This document shows, in pieces, positions 36,848-50,145 of a stretch of 64,000 bases of DNA. The notes beneath the pieces were generated by a model that saw nothing but the letters and a program-made list of their open reading frames with translations, was not told where the DNA came from and made no database searches. The stretch comes from Leclercia sp. AS011 (GTDB taxonomy: Bacteria > Pseudomonadota > Gammaproteobacteria > Enterobacterales > Enterobacteriaceae), in contig NZ_JBBCMA010000005.1 in the NCBI RefSeq assembly GCF_037152535.1, positions 1-64,000 on the forward strand, read 5' to 3'. The position numbers and the translations under genes are program-made. Position 1 is the first letter of the stretch; the number at the start of each line of letters is the position of its first letter.

Positions 36848-37633
<786 letters not shown>

Positions 37634-37647
37634 TTCAGGAGTGCGCA

Positions 37648-38373
37648 ATGGATAATCTCAATCTTAACAAACACATTTCCGGCCAGTTTAACGCCGAGCT
37701 GGAAAGTATCCGCACCCAGGTGATGACCATGGGCGGAATGGTCGAGCAGCAGCTGTCTGACGCGATCACCGCGATGCACAACCAGGACAGCGAGCTGGCG
37801 AAGCGCGTGGTGGAAGGCGACAAACACGTTAACATGATGGAAGTGGCGATCGACGAAGCCTGCGTGCGCATCATCGCCAAGCGTCAGCCGACGGCGAGCG
37901 ACCTGCGTCTGGTGATGGCGATCATCAAAACCATCGCCGAGCTGGAACGTATCGGCGACGTGGCGGACAAAATCTGCCGCACCGCGCTGGAGAAGTTCTC
38001 TCAGCAGCACCAGCCGCTGCTGGTGAGCCTGGAGTCGCTGGGTCGCCACACCGTGCAGATGCTGCACGACGTGCTGGATGCCTTTGCGCGTATGGATCTG
38101 GACGAAGCGGTGCGCATCTACCGTGAAGACAAGAAGGTCGACCAGGAGTACGAAGGCATTGTGCGTCAGCTGATGACCTACATGATGGAAGACACGCGCA
38201 CTATCCCTAGCGTCCTGACCGCCCTGTTCTGCGCCCGCTCTATCGAACGTATCGGTGACCGTTGCCAGAACATTTGCGAATACATCTTCTACTTCGTGAA
38301 GGGCCAGGATTTCCGTCACGTCGGCGGGGATGAGCTGGACAAAATGCTCGCCGGAAAAGATCCGAAAGAGTAA
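37648..38373 (+). CDS. phoU: PhoU, phosphate signalling regulator
   Basis: A 241-residue protein made of two three-helix PhoU domains, each with the metal-binding E/D-rich pattern ([10 protein letters not shown] and [14 protein letters not shown]). It links PstB to PhoR, limits phosphate uptake and holds the Pho regulon off when phosphate is plentiful. Confidence 0.97.
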   Translation: MDNLNLNKHISGQFNAELESIRTQVMTMGGMVEQQLSDAITAMHNQDSELAKRVVEGDKHVNMMEVAIDEACVRIIAKRQPTASDLRLVMAIIKTIAELERIGDVADKICRTALEKFSQQHQPLLVSLESLGRHTVQMLHDVLDAFARMDLDEAVRIYREDKKVDQEYEGIVRQLMTYMMEDTRTIPSVLTALFCARSIERIGDRCQNICEYIFYFVKGQDFRHVGGDELDKMLAGKDPKE

Positions 38374-38383
38374 TGTCTCCCGT

Positions 38384-38404
38384 AACGCCAGCCAAGCTGG
38401 CGTT
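38384..38404 (+). terminator. Weak terminator after phoU
   Basis: AACGCCAGC (38384-38392) pairs with GCTGGCGTT (38396-38404); only ATATTTA follows, so termination may be partial. Confidence 0.55.
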
Positions 38405-38589
38405 ATATTTAAATATCAAAATATTCTCCCTGCGAATAACTCTTCTCTCCCCCGCGCAATAATATTGCCGTCAGTCACATTTCACCTTTTTTCCGGTTGT
38501 TTTCTTTTTTCTTCTCCCCTAAAACATCCCGATATTAACGCGAGCCCCAGAAATACGTTAATGCGTTAATAACGTTATTAAGCAAAACT
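38405..38589 (+). promoter_or_regulatory. bglH promoter region
   Basis: About 185 bp of A/T-rich DNA between the phoU stem and the antiterminator. It should contain the promoter of the bglH leader transcript. AATAACGTTATT is a 12-bp palindrome near 38569-38580. I cannot assign a single promoter. Confidence 0.35.
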
Positions 38590-38616
38590 GGATTGTTACC
38601 GCTATTACGCGGGCAA

Positions 38617-38620
<4 letters not shown>
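38590..38620 (+). promoter_or_regulatory. Ribonucleic antiterminator (RAT) of the BglG type
   Basis: The leader begins GGATTGTTACCGC and closes with GGGCAAAACC, the conserved halves of the RAT bound by BglG-family antiterminators (E. coli bgl: GGATTGTTACTG ... GGCAAAACC). Its 3' end overlaps the 5' arm of the terminator at 38617, so the two folds exclude each other. Confidence 0.85.
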
Positions 38621-41435
<2,815 letters not shown>

Positions 41436-41439
41436 CAAA

Positions 41440-41469
41440 AAGCCGTAAAGCGACTCGCTTTACGGCTTA
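41440..41469. terminator. Bidirectional terminator between yieL and yieH
   Basis: AAGCCGTAAAGCGA pairs with TCGCTTTACGGCTT around a two-base loop, flanked by A and T runs; it can serve both convergent genes. Confidence 0.85.
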
Positions 41470-41475
41470 TCAGTT

Positions 41476-42141
41476 TTAGCGGGTAAGCTGCCAGCCGCGG
41501 GCCTTCCACAGTTCCGGCAGCTGGGCCAGATCGGTAAAGGTCGTCACCTTCGGATGGTCGAGCGGCGGGTTGTGCGGATCGGCGCAGAAGTAGAACACCT
41601 CCATGCCTGCGGCAATCCCTGCCTGGGCGCCTGCGCTGGAGTCATCCACCAGAATGCAGTTCTCTACGTTGACGTTCATCGCTTTCGCCGCGTGGAACAT
41701 CATCGCCGGATCGGGCTTCCAGCGCTGAATATCGTAGCCGCTAAACAGTTTTTCCGGGAAATGGTGCAGCATCTGCAGCTTGCCAAGGGAGTGCTGCATT
41801 TTGCTTACCGGGCCGTTAGAGACCACGCACATCGGCACCGCCATCGAATCCAGCAGGGCGCTGGCCCCCTTGATGGCCTCCAGTTCGGAGTCGAAGAGGC
41901 GTGCGACCTCGGCGCGGTAAACAGGCTCCAGATCCGCTTTCGCGAGGCTGACGCCGTGTTCGGCGTTAATGATGTCGATGATTTCGTAGAGCTTCACGCC
42001 CTTAAAGCGTTTGAAGGTCTCTTCGAGATCGAGCGTGATACCAAATTCCTGGAACATGGTGACATACGCCCGGGAACAGATGACCTCACTGTCGACCAGC
42101 GTACCGTCGCAGTCGAAAAATACTGCATCAATCTGAGACAT
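41476..42141 (-). CDS. yieH: YieH, HAD-family phosphatase
   Basis: A 221-residue HAD hydrolase: motif I DCDGTLVDSE (residues 10-19), motif II VVSNGP, motif III Lys (RWKPDP) and motif IV VDDSSAG. E. coli YieH is active on 6-phosphogluconate. The frame extends far upstream, but MSQIDAVFFDCDG after AAGGGAAATG is the clear start and matches E. coli in length. Confidence 0.93.
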   Translation of the reverse strand: MSQIDAVFFDCDGTLVDSEVICSRAYVTMFQEFGITLDLEETFKRFKGVKLYEIIDIINAEHGVSLAKADLEPVYRAEVARLFDSELEAIKGASALLDSMAVPMCVVSNGPVSKMQHSLGKLQMLHHFPEKLFSGYDIQRWKPDPAMMFHAAKAMNVNVENCILVDDSSAGAQAGIAAGMEVFYFCADPHNPPLDHPKVTTFTDLAQLPELWKARGWQLTR

Positions 42142-42192
42142 GCATTTCCCTTTCTTAACAAGTTTAACGTTTACGTACCGCCTAACATTGAG

Positions 42193-42208
42193 ACGCAATC
42201 GTTGCCGT
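42193..42208. promoter_or_regulatory. PurR-type box between yieH and adeP
   Basis: ACGCAATCGTTGCCGT matches the palindromic PurR consensus ACGCAAACGTTTGCGT at 13 of 16 positions. It lies about 100 bp ahead of adeP, in line with purine control of an adenine transporter. Confidence 0.6.
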
Positions 42209-42306
42209 ATAAGCAAATTCAATGAAAAAAAGTGCCTCTCAACCGCCCCTATTGTCGCATTTTGGTATAGGATAGCGACGAATTTTCCCTCCTTGTTCGG
42301 AAATAG

Positions 42307-43644
42307 ATGATGAGTCAACAACACACTACCCAGTCTTCTGGCGCGGGTTTGCTTGAGCGCGTGTTTAAACTGCGCGAACACGGCACGACGGCACGCACCG
42401 AAGTGATCGCCGGTTTCACCACCTTCCTGACGATGGTCTATATCGTTTTCGTGAACCCACAAATTCTGGGCGTTGCTGGCATGGATACCAGCGCCGTCTT
42501 CGTGACCACCTGTCTGATCGCCGCCTTCGGCAGCATCCTGATGGGGCTGTTTGCTAACCTGCCGGTTGCCCTGGCACCGGCGATGGGCCTCAATGCCTTC
42601 TTTGCCTTCGTCGTGGTTCAGGCGATGGGCCTGCCGTGGCAGGTGGGGATGGGCGCGATCTTCTGGGGCGCCGTTGGTCTGCTGATCCTGACCATTTTCC
42701 GCGTGCGTTACTGGATGATTGCCAATATCCCGGTCAGCCTGCGCGTGGGCATCACCAGCGGTATCGGTCTGTTCATCGGTATGATGGGGCTGAAAAACGC
42801 CGGTGTGATCGTCGCAAACCCGGAAACCCTGGTCAGCATCGGTAAGCTGACCTCCCACAGCGTGCTGCTGGGCGTGCTGGGCTTCTTCATCATCGCGATC
42901 CTCGCCTCACGCAACATCCATGCGGCGGTGCTGGTCTCCATTATCGTCACCACCCTGCTGGGCTGGATGCTGGGCGATGTGCACTACAACGGCATCGTCT
43001 CCGCGCCGCCAAGCGTGACCACCGTGATTGGCCACGTCGATCTGGCGGGCTCGCTGAACCTGGGCCTGGCCGGGGTGATCTTCTCCTTCATGCTGGTGAA
43101 CCTGTTTGACTCCTCCGGAACGCTGATTGGCGTGACCGATAAAGCCGGTCTGGCGGATGAGAAGGGCAAATTCCCGCGCATGAAGCAGGCGCTGTTCGTG
43201 GACAGTATCTCTTCCGTGACCGGCTCCTTTATCGGGACCTCGTCCGTCACCGCCTACATCGAATCCTCTTCCGGCGTGTCCGTTGGTGGCCGTACCGGTC
43301 TGACTGCGGTCGTGGTTGGCCTGCTGTTCCTGCTGGTGATCTTCCTGTCACCGCTGGCGGGCATGGTGCCGCCGTATGCCGCCGCTGGCGCGCTGATCTA
43401 CGTGGGCGTGCTGATGACCTCCAGCCTGTCGCGCGTGAAGTGGGACGACCTGACCGAAGCGGTTCCGGCGTTTATTACCGCGGTGATGATGCCGTTCAGC
43501 TTCTCCATCACCGAAGGGATTGCGCTGGGCTTTATCTCTTACTGCGTGATGAAGGCGGGCACCGGACGCTGGCGTGAAATCAGCCCGTGCGTGATGGTTG
43601 TTGCCCTGCTGTTCGTGCTGAAGATTGCGTTTATTGATGCCTGA
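42307..43644 (+). CDS. adeP: AdeP (YieG), high-affinity adenine permease
   Basis: A 445-residue NCS2/AzgA-type permease with 12-14 membrane segments. Family motifs: TEVIAGFTTFLTMVYIVFVNP near the N-terminus, APAMGLNAFFAF near residues 95-106, and DSISSVTGSFIGTSSVTAYIESSSG near 300. The start is ATGATG, so the true start may be 42310, as in E. coli. A PurR-type box lies upstream. Confidence 0.95.
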   Translation: MMSQQHTTQSSGAGLLERVFKLREHGTTARTEVIAGFTTFLTMVYIVFVNPQILGVAGMDTSAVFVTTCLIAAFGSILMGLFANLPVALAPAMGLNAFFAFVVVQAMGLPWQVGMGAIFWGAVGLLILTIFRVRYWMIANIPVSLRVGITSGIGLFIGMMGLKNAGVIVANPETLVSIGKLTSHSVLLGVLGFFIIAILASRNIHAAVLVSIIVTTLLGWMLGDVHYNGIVSAPPSVTTVIGHVDLAGSLNLGLAGVIFSFMLVNLFDSSGTLIGVTDKAGLADEKGKFPRMKQALFVDSISSVTGSFIGTSSVTAYIESSSGVSVGGRTGLTAVVVGLLFLLVIFLSPLAGMVPPYAAAGALIYVGVLMTSSLSRVKWDDLTEAVPAFITAVMMPFSFSITEGIALGFISYCVMKAGTGRWREISPCVMVVALLFVLKIAFIDA

Positions 43645-43651
43645 TAAAAGC

Positions 43652-43682
43652 AAAACGGCAACCCAAGGGTTGCCGTTTTTAA
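43652..43682. terminator. Bidirectional terminator between adeP and chrR
   Basis: AAAACGGCAACCC-AA-GGGTTGCCGTTTTT: a 13-bp stem with T run on one side and A run on the other. Confidence 0.9.
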
Positions 43683-43688
43683 TGGTGC

Positions 43689-44255
43689 TTACGCTTTAAC
43701 CCGCTGAATATACTTCCCAAAGGCGCTCAGCTGACCGGTCAGATGGTCCAGGGTGCTCTGGTCAATCACTTCACCCGCCTGCGGGTCGACCTTGTTCTGA
43801 ATCACCCCGCCCATAAACTCCGGCTTGTTCAACACCATCGCATCCAGGAAGACCAGGATCTGGCGCAGATGATACTGGCAGCGCGCGCCGCCAATCGCCC
43901 CCATGGAGCTGGTCTGGATCAGCACCGGTTTACCCGCCAGCGGCTGTTCCGGCAGACGGGAGAGCCAGTCAATGGCGTTCTTCAGGCCACCCGGCACGGA
44001 GTAGTTATATTCCGGGGTGACAATCACCACGCCGTCCGCTTCGCGGATCTGCGCTGCCAGCGCTTCTACGGTAGCCGGGAACCCCTCTTCCTGCTGCACA
44101 TCCGCGTCGTACAGCGGAATATCGCCAATCGACGGCAGGGCGGTGATCTCCATACCCTCAGGTGCCAGCTTCGGCAGCGTGCGGGCAACCATCCCGTTGA
44201 ATGAACCCTTGCGCAGGCTTCCCAGTAACGTAACAACCTTTAACGTATCAGACAT
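43689..44255 (-). CDS. chrR: ChrR (YieF), NADPH-dependent FMN quinone/chromate reductase
   Basis: A 188-residue flavodoxin-fold reductase; the FMN phosphate loop is GSLRKGSFNGMV and the second loop is PEYNYSVPGGLKNAIDWLSR. The E. coli homologue reduces quinones by two electrons, and also chromate. The start is ATG at 44255 (AAGGAG 5 nt upstream); a GTG directly before it is in frame but not needed. Confidence 0.95.
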   Translation of the reverse strand: MSDTLKVVTLLGSLRKGSFNGMVARTLPKLAPEGMEITALPSIGDIPLYDADVQQEEGFPATVEALAAQIREADGVVIVTPEYNYSVPGGLKNAIDWLSRLPEQPLAGKPVLIQTSSMGAIGGARCQYHLRQILVFLDAMVLNKPEFMGGVIQNKVDPQAGEVIDQSTLDHLTGQLSAFGKYIQRVKA

Positions 44256-44275
44256 CACAACTCCTTCTTGAAAGG

Positions 44276-45022
44276 TCAGGTGAGAATAATCGCTTTTTCT
44301 GCCGGTAAACTGGTCAGGCGCATCAGGCGTGCGTCCGGCTCGTTCGCGCGGGCGGGGACGTCCGGCAGGCTATGCCATCCGAGGCGGCTGTCGAACTCCC
44401 AAATTTTTAACCGTTCAATGGCGGGGGTAACGGCGATAGACCAGATCAGGACATCCTCGGCGTCGCTTAACGCTTCTACCTGTGCGGCTCTGGCGGCCCG
44501 CAGGCGGCCGGAACTCGGTAACAGCTGCAGCTGGCTGGCACAGTCGCTGGCCTCGCCTGAAAGCTTACGGATGCTCTGACGCAGGGTAATCAGCTGCGCT
44601 CTGGCTTCCTGGGGATCGTCCTGGTTACGCACCCATAAGTTCTCGTTGCTGGAGAGCGGGTAGGTATCATGGGCGTGAGTGCCGTCCGGGCTGCGCGGCG
44701 CCCGCTGCAGCTCCATATCCAGACCGCAATCGCCTTCAGTGGTCAGCGCCAGGCCCACGATATTGCCGGCGTAGGCAATGGAAAAACGGGGAAGCTGCGG
44801 ATCGGCAAACGCAGGGCGACCCTCGGATTCGATTATCTCTTCCGGCAGCTCGCTGGTGCCATAAAGCATAAACAAAAGTTCAGCGAGCAGCGCCCGGGAG
44901 GCCAAAAACCGTGCGCGGCGATGCTCAGGATGTTTCCATGCTTCGTTATAACAGGATGAAGGGAGTCGGTTTGAAACCAGTCGTCCCTCGGTCAGCGTCC
45001 CTCTTGCAAAATGCGTAGCCAT
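44276..45022 (-). CDS. yieE: YieE, 4'-phosphopantetheinyl transferase-like protein with degenerate site
   Basis: A 248-residue protein of the Sfp/AcpT-type PPTase fold. The metal motif GLDMELQR (Asp102, Glu104) is intact. The second motif, usually W-x-x-K-E-A/S-x-x-K, reads LITLRQSIRKLSG (144-156): Lys is present at 153, but the catalytic Lys-Glu pair is Arg-Gln. E. coli YieE shows a similar change. It lies 20 bp ahead of chrR on the same strand. Activity as a PPTase is doubtful. Confidence 0.82.
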   Translation of the reverse strand: MATHFARGTLTEGRLVSNRLPSSCYNEAWKHPEHRRARFLASRALLAELLFMLYGTSELPEEIIESEGRPAFADPQLPRFSIAYAGNIVGLALTTEGDCGLDMELQRAPRSPDGTHAHDTYPLSSNENLWVRNQDDPQEARAQLITLRQSIRKLSGEASDCASQLQLLPSSGRLRAARAAQVEALSDAEDVLIWSIAVTPAIERLKIWEFDSRLGWHSLPDVPARANEPDARLMRLTSLPAEKAIILT

Positions 45023-45165
45023 TTTTCACTCCATGATAATGGTCAGAAGTCAGGTTAAACGTTTACATGATTATCGCTTAACTCGCTTACTGTTTTAATG
45101 GCTAAATGGAAGTAAGGGAAGTTTTGCTGCGGAACTTTACATTTTCTTAGGCGAAAACAGGGCGG

Positions 45166-46128
45166 CTAGCGCAGCGGCGGGCCGTACAACGCCTTGATGG
45201 TTTCCCTCAGCCAGAGGATTTTGGGGTTGTGGCTGTTACGCTTATGCCAGATCAGGGTGAAGGGTACGGTGAGCTTCTGCGCCTGCGCCTCATCAATGGG
45301 GATCGGCAGGGCGATCAGCTTCCGCTGGTGGAGCTGATTGTAGTGATGGCAGTAGTGCGGGGCGGTGGCAATGTAGTTATGGCCTGGCTGCGCCGCCATA
45401 AACATCGATTGCTCGAACCCGGGCAGGCTCATGGCGATATTGCGGGTACGGCCCATCTCTGTAAGCACTTCATCCAGCGCCCAGGTGTCGCTGCGCTCCC
45501 AGAAGATGCTGATATGCGGGTAGCGCAGGAAGGTCTCAAGGTTCCACTCCTCCTGCAGCGCGGGATGGTCTTCCCGCAGATAGACGCACGGGCGGTCGCT
45601 GAACAGGATTTCATAATCGATAAACCACGGCATCAGCTTTAACAGCTCCCGGGAGCGGGGATGGGTTTCGCGCCCGGTAAAGCCAAGCTCGATCTCCCCG
45701 CGGGTAATGGCGTCCAGCGAATCGTAATCCCAGTGGCGCATCTTCACCGTCGCCTGCGGATAACGCTGGTTCACCTGTTCCAGCAGGGCGTTGAAGTGGA
45801 TCAGCATCAGCGGCGTTTCTGCCGCCAGCTCAAACGTCAGGCCGCCGGGGGAGTCATGGTGGAATTTATCGAGGATCTGGTTGCCAATCTGCATCCAGTC
45901 GGCCAGATCCTGCTCCAGACTCGTCGTCAGCGGTGTCGGCAGCAGCCCCAGCGGCGTCTTCACAAACAGCGGATCGTCAAACCAGTCGCGCAGCTTCGCC
46001 AGGGATTTACTCACCGCGGACGGGGTGACGTTCATCCGTTTCGCGGCTTTGGTGACGCTGCGCTCCTGCAGCAAAAGCTGCAGGCACAGCAACAGGTTAA
46101 GATCGAGACTGCTGAGGGGCTTCTTCAT
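45166..46128 (-). CDS. yidZ: YidZ, LysR-family regulator
   Basis: A 320-residue LTTR: N-terminal winged helix ([39 protein letters not shown], residues about 8-46) and a C-terminal two-lobed effector domain. E. coli YidZ is linked to survival of nitric oxide under anaerobiosis. The start [14 protein letters not shown] is chosen by homology. It overlaps the end of mdtL by 32 bp on the same strand, so it is probably translated from the mdtL mRNA. Confidence 0.92.
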   Translation of the reverse strand: MKKPLSSLDLNLLLCLQLLLQERSVTKAAKRMNVTPSAVSKSLAKLRDWFDDPLFVKTPLGLLPTPLTTSLEQDLADWMQIGNQILDKFHHDSPGGLTFELAAETPLMLIHFNALLEQVNQRYPQATVKMRHWDYDSLDAITRGEIELGFTGRETHPRSRELLKLMPWFIDYEILFSDRPCVYLREDHPALQEEWNLETFLRYPHISIFWERSDTWALDEVLTEMGRTRNIAMSLPGFEQSMFMAAQPGHNYIATAPHYCHHYNQLHQRKLIALPIPIDEAQAQKLTVPFTLIWHKRNSHNPKILWLRETIKALYGPPLR

Positions 46129-47272
46129 GATGCGCCGCGGGCCGGATAAGCAAAAGGAGGAGAATGCAGAGCATGCTACAGCCAATCAGCACCCCGATCA
46201 GCATATTCAGCGCATTGAGCCCCATGATGGCTGCCAGCCAAATCCACAGGGAAGAGCCGCAGACCTGGGCTATGCCCAGTACCGAGCTGGCTACCCCGGC
46301 ACGCAGCGCGAACGGGCCCAGGGCCTGGCTCATCGCCACGCCAAAGCCCACCGAGAACCCGGCGCAAATCAACGTAATGCCTGTCAGCATCAGGGCATGG
46401 GAACTGGCGGTCGCCAGGATCACGCCTGCCGCCAGAAACAGCGCCTGGGAGGTCAGCATCAGGGTGCGCTGGCGGAAGAGGTTCAGTGCAAAGGGCGTCG
46501 AGAACGACACGGCCATGCTGACCAGCGCGGTAGACGCCATCACCATGGAATATTCTCCGCGATCGAAGCCCATGACTTCCATCAGCAATACCGGGGAAAC
46601 GTTTACATAGGTGAGGATCACCGCCACGCTCAGGGTGGTGACCAGCAGCCGGCTGATGAAGAAGCGGTTGAGCAGCTTCTCGTCCGGTGGGATCGACGCA
46701 GCAGAATGCCGGTTTTGCGCCCCGGGATGGGTCTCTTTCAGCACCGCGATCGACAGGATAAAGACCAGCATCCCCATCGCCGCCATCGTCCAGAACAGGC
46801 TCTGCCACGGGAACTGCAGCATAATCAGGTAGCCCACTACCGGTGCCAGCACCGGGATAATGCAGGTGATGCCGTTCATCATGGAGAGCACTTTGGCGCG
46901 ACGCTGGGCGCTTAAGGTATCGCGCAGGATGGCAAAAGCCACCACGTAACAGCCACCAGCGCCGACGCCCTGGATAAAGCGTCCGGTAAGGAACAACGAA
47001 CTCTCTTGTGCCAGTGAACACAGCACGGAGGCCAGCGCAAAAATCACCGCCCCGGTAATGGCGACCGGCTGCCGTCCGGCTTTGTCAGCAATCTTGCCGG
47101 CAAATACCATCGATGACGCCATCCCCGCGAGGTAGGCCGAAAACGCGATATGCAGCTGCGCTTCGCTGGCGCCCAGATCGCGGGCGATGTGCGGCAATCC
47201 CACCAGATACATATCAATGCCCGATGGATAAAGCAGCACCAGCGCAAAACTACAAAACAGAAAACGAGCCAT
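46097..47272 (-). CDS. mdtL: MdtL, MFS drug efflux transporter (DHA1)
   Basis: A 391-residue transporter with 12 membrane segments. Motif [15 protein letters not shown] lies between TM2 and TM3, and motif D1/TM1 includes [13 protein letters not shown]. Same length as E. coli MdtL (chloramphenicol resistance when overexpressed). It follows tnaB, as in E. coli, after a strong hairpin. Confidence 0.93.
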   Translation of the reverse strand: MARFLFCSFALVLLYPSGIDMYLVGLPHIARDLGASEAQLHIAFSAYLAGMASSMVFAGKIADKAGRQPVAITGAVIFALASVLCSLAQESSLFLTGRFIQGVGAGGCYVVAFAILRDTLSAQRRAKVLSMMNGITCIIPVLAPVVGYLIMLQFPWQSLFWTMAAMGMLVFILSIAVLKETHPGAQNRHSAASIPPDEKLLNRFFISRLLVTTLSVAVILTYVNVSPVLLMEVMGFDRGEYSMVMASTALVSMAVSFSTPFALNLFRQRTLMLTSQALFLAAGVILATASSHALMLTGITLICAGFSVGFGVAMSQALGPFALRAGVASSVLGIAQVCGSSLWIWLAAIMGLNALNMLIGVLIGCSMLCILLLLLIRPAAHHEEAPQQSRS

Positions 47273-47340
47273 AACACCCCCATAAAGTCAGGCAAGAAGC
47301 ATAGGGGGAGAAAGGGAATGTGGCGAGTTGCCATTTGGAC

Positions 47341-47371
47341 AAAGGTGATTTCCTGTCAGGAAATCACCTTT
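47341..47371 (-). terminator. Hairpin after tnaB
   Basis: AAAGGTGATTTCCTG (47341-47355) pairs with CAGGAAATCACCTTT (47357-47371), a 15-bp stem with almost no loop. It ends the tna operon and may insulate mdtL. Confidence 0.75.
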
Positions 47372-47383
47372 TGATGAGCGGCT

Positions 47384-48640
47384 TTAGCCAAAGCGCGGTA
47401 AGAGATGGAAGGTATTCCCGAACCAGCAAATGATCACCACAACCCCAAACAGGATCACCAGCGAGGGAACAATCCTGCCGCCCCAGACGGTGAAGCTCTT
47501 ATTCGGGAATTTCTGTCTCGCTTTCAGCGCGAGGATCGCCGGGACAATTACCGCCCAAATGGTGGCGCACAATCCCGCCCCGCCAATGCCGTAGATAAAG
47601 CCGTTCGGGAAGATCAGGTAGAGCAGAGTCGGCGGCAGGAAGGTGAGCATAATGGTTTTCAGGCGACCGGACGGTGAGTTGTCGAGTTTAAAGAGGTCGG
47701 CAAGATAGTCGAACAGGCCTAAGGTGACGCCGAAGAACGAGCTGGCCACCGCTAAATTGGAGAAAACCAGTAAGCAAAATTCGATCACCCCATGCTGGCG
47801 GGTGCCCAGGAAAGATTTCACCAGCGAATCGACATTGCCCCCGGACGAAATGATTTCACTGAAGCTGTCGCGGGTGATGTTCCCCATCGTGCAGTAGAGC
47901 CAGAACAGGTAGATAAACAGGGCCAGCAGCGAGCCATAGACAATGCTTTTGATCAGTTTATCTTTGCGCTTTCCGTAGCAGATGATCAGGCTGGGAATGT
48001 TGCCATGGAACCCAAACGACGCCAGACAGACGGGCAGGGCCATAAAGATGTAGGGGAAGTAGGTGGTATTGCTGGCCGATGTAACCTTGAGGTCTCTTAA
48101 GATTGAGTAATCGACCTGGAAGAAGAAGGAGCCAAAGACCACGATAAAGGCGATGATCTTGATGCCTAAAAACAGCGAGGTAATGCGGCTGGCCGCCAGC
48201 GAGCTAAACCACAATACGGCCGCAACGAAGAGTGCCGTACAGACCCCCACTATCCGGGGATTAACATGCGTCCCCTGATTCATGGCGATGGTTTCACTGA
48301 TGATGGCGCCGTTTGCGGAGATATAGGCATAGGTCAGAATATAAAGCACAAAGGCAACCGTGAAACCGCTGACGATATTCCACTTACTGCCGATCAGATC
48401 TTTGGTAATGGTATTAAAACTTGACCCGACCGGGTAATTTAAATTCGCTTCTAACAATAACAGCCCGGAGTGAAGCATTGAAAACCAGGCGATAATTAAA
48501 ATAAACGCACCCCAAAAAAACCATGCTCCTGCCAGATCCACGGGTAAAGCAAACATCCCCCCGCCAATAACTGTACCCGCTATAACCATAACACCCCATA
48601 CCGACGAGTGTTTAGTCTCTAATTCTAATGCGTTATCCAT
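47384..48640 (-). CDS. tnaB: TnaB, low-affinity tryptophan permease
   Basis: A 418-residue aromatic amino acid permease (HAAAP family) with 11 membrane segments. The N-terminal GVMVIAGTVIGGGMFALPV is the family signature, and NYPVGSSFNTITKDL follows TM2. It supplies tryptophan to TnaA. It is 3 residues longer than E. coli TnaB, at the N-terminus. Confidence 0.96.
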   Translation of the reverse strand: MDNALELETKHSSVWGVMVIAGTVIGGGMFALPVDLAGAWFFWGAFILIIAWFSMLHSGLLLLEANLNYPVGSSFNTITKDLIGSKWNIVSGFTVAFVLYILTYAYISANGAIISETIAMNQGTHVNPRIVGVCTALFVAAVLWFSSLAASRITSLFLGIKIIAFIVVFGSFFFQVDYSILRDLKVTSASNTTYFPYIFMALPVCLASFGFHGNIPSLIICYGKRKDKLIKSIVYGSLLALFIYLFWLYCTMGNITRDSFSEIISSGGNVDSLVKSFLGTRQHGVIEFCLLVFSNLAVASSFFGVTLGLFDYLADLFKLDNSPSGRLKTIMLTFLPPTLLYLIFPNGFIYGIGGAGLCATIWAVIVPAILALKARQKFPNKSFTVWGGRIVPSLVILFGVVVIICWFGNTFHLLPRFG

Positions 48641-48691
48641 GGTGCCCCCATCAATGTGGCAAGCCTGACGTTGTTGAACTAGTTATTTTGC

Positions 48692-48717
48692 GGGTGGCTA
48701 AAGTTATTTAGCCACCC
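48692..48717 (-). other. tnaA-tnaB intercistronic hairpin
   Basis: GGGTGGCTAAA and TTTAGCCACCC form a perfect 11-bp stem with a GTTA loop, 12 bp after the tnaA stop codon. No good T run follows on the minus strand; it probably protects tnaA mRNA and lowers tnaB expression. Confidence 0.65.
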
Positions 48718-48729
48718 AGGGACAGAAGG

Positions 48730-50145
48730 TTAAACTTCTTTCAGTTTGGCGGTGAAGTGACGTAATACTTTAGGTTCGTAGGTGAAGGTTAATCCTTTAA
48801 TGTTCATCGCATTTTCTTTAACGTGTTTAAAGGCTTCGACGATGAAATCCATATGCGATTGCGTATAGGTGGCGCGCGGAATGGTTAAACGCAGCAGCTC
48901 CGCCGGGCAGGGTAACTGCTTACCGGTTTTCGGATCGCGCCCCAGTAAGAACGAACCAATCTCCACTGCCCGAATACCGGCCACTTTATAGAGCTCACAG
49001 GCCAGCGCCTGCGCCGGGAACTGTTCGGCAGGAATATGCGGTAAGAGTTTGCCCGCATCCACAAAGGCAGCATGGCCGCCCGCCTGCTGGCAAACCACGC
49101 CGATGGCTTCGAGACCGTCCACCAGGTACTGCACCTGATTAATACGGTATGCCAGCCAGTCCTGGCCCATGCCGTCGTGCAGGCCGACAGCCAGACGCTC
49201 CATGGCGCCCCCTTCCAGGCCGCCGTAGGTCGGGAAGCCCTCCTGGACGACGCACAAGGTTCTGCACTCGGTATAGACGTCGAAATAGTCGTCATTCTTG
49301 ATACACAGCAGGCCGCCCATCGGCACCATGGCATCTTTCTTAGCCGACATGGCCAGCATATCCGCGTACTTGTACGTTTCGCGGGTAATTTCCGCGATCG
49401 TCCAGTCTTTATATTCCGCTTCACGTTTTTGAATAAAGTACGCATTCTCGGCGAAGCGCGCGGAGTCCATCACCACCGGGATGTCATATTTTCTGGCAAT
49501 CGCGTACATCGCCTTCAGGTTCGCCAGCGACACCGGCTGCCCACCGGCGGAGTTGCTGGTAATGGTCGCGACGATATAAGGGACGTTTTCCGGACCCACT
49601 TCTTCGATACCGTTTTCCAGACCCTGCAGATCAAAGTTGCCTTTAAAATCGTAACGGATGCCGGTATCAAAGGCCTCCTTGATATAGACGTTGCGCACGG
49701 TGCAGCCATTTATCTGGCTATGCCCCTGGGTGGTATCAAAAAAGTAGTTAGAGAAGGCGACCATTTTCGAGCGGTCTAAGCCTTTCTCCTGCTCGCGCTT
49801 TTTAATGAGCACCGGAATATAGATCTGCTCTGCGCCGCGCCCCTGGTGGGTCGGAATAGTGTACTGGTACCCGAAAATGCTTTTCACGGCGTCGGACAGG
49901 GCATAGTAACTGCGGCTTCCGCTATAGGCTTCGTCACCGCGCAGCATGGCGGCCTGCATATTTTGCGTCACCGCGCCGGTGCCGCTGTCGGTCAGTAAAT
50001 CAATAAATACGTCTTCACTATCCAGCAGGAACGGGTTCATTCCCGATTTAATAATCGCGTTATCGCGATGCTCCCTTGTGGTGCGCTTAACCGGCTCAAT
50101 AACTCTGATGCGAAATGGCTCTGGTAAATGTTTGAAGTTTTCCAT
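48730..50145 (-). CDS. tnaA: Tryptophanase
   Basis: A 471-residue PLP-dependent beta-eliminating lyase that splits tryptophan into indole, pyruvate and ammonia. The PLP-binding Lys is in [12 protein letters not shown], near residue 270; substrate and PLP contacts include [24 protein letters not shown] and [12 protein letters not shown]. It is very close to E. coli TnaA in sequence and has the same length. Expression is expected to depend on CRP and on TnaC-mediated antitermination. Confidence 0.98.
   Translation of the reverse strand: MENFKHLPEPFRIRVIEPVKRTTREHRDNAIIKSGMNPFLLDSEDVFIDLLTDSGTGAVTQNMQAAMLRGDEAYSGSRSYYALSDAVKSIFGYQYTIPTHQGRGAEQIYIPVLIKKREQEKGLDRSKMVAFSNYFFDTTQGHSQINGCTVRNVYIKEAFDTGIRYDFKGNFDLQGLENGIEEVGPENVPYIVATITSNSAGGQPVSLANLKAMYAIARKYDIPVVMDSARFAENAYFIQKREAEYKDWTIAEITRETYKYADMLAMSAKKDAMVPMGGLLCIKNDDYFDVYTECRTLCVVQEGFPTYGGLEGGAMERLAVGLHDGMGQDWLAYRINQVQYLVDGLEAIGVVCQQAGGHAAFVDAGKLLPHIPAEQFPAQALACELYKVAGIRAVEIGSFLLGRDPKTGKQLPCPAELLRLTIPRATYTQSHMDFIVEAFKHVKENAMNIKGLTFTYEPKVLRHFTAKLKEV

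Noticed and set aside
42142..42858. N-terminal extension of yieH running into adeP antisense
   Set aside because: The HAD protein starts at 42141; the upstream open frame is the complement of adeP and has low-complexity His/Gln/Asp-rich composition.
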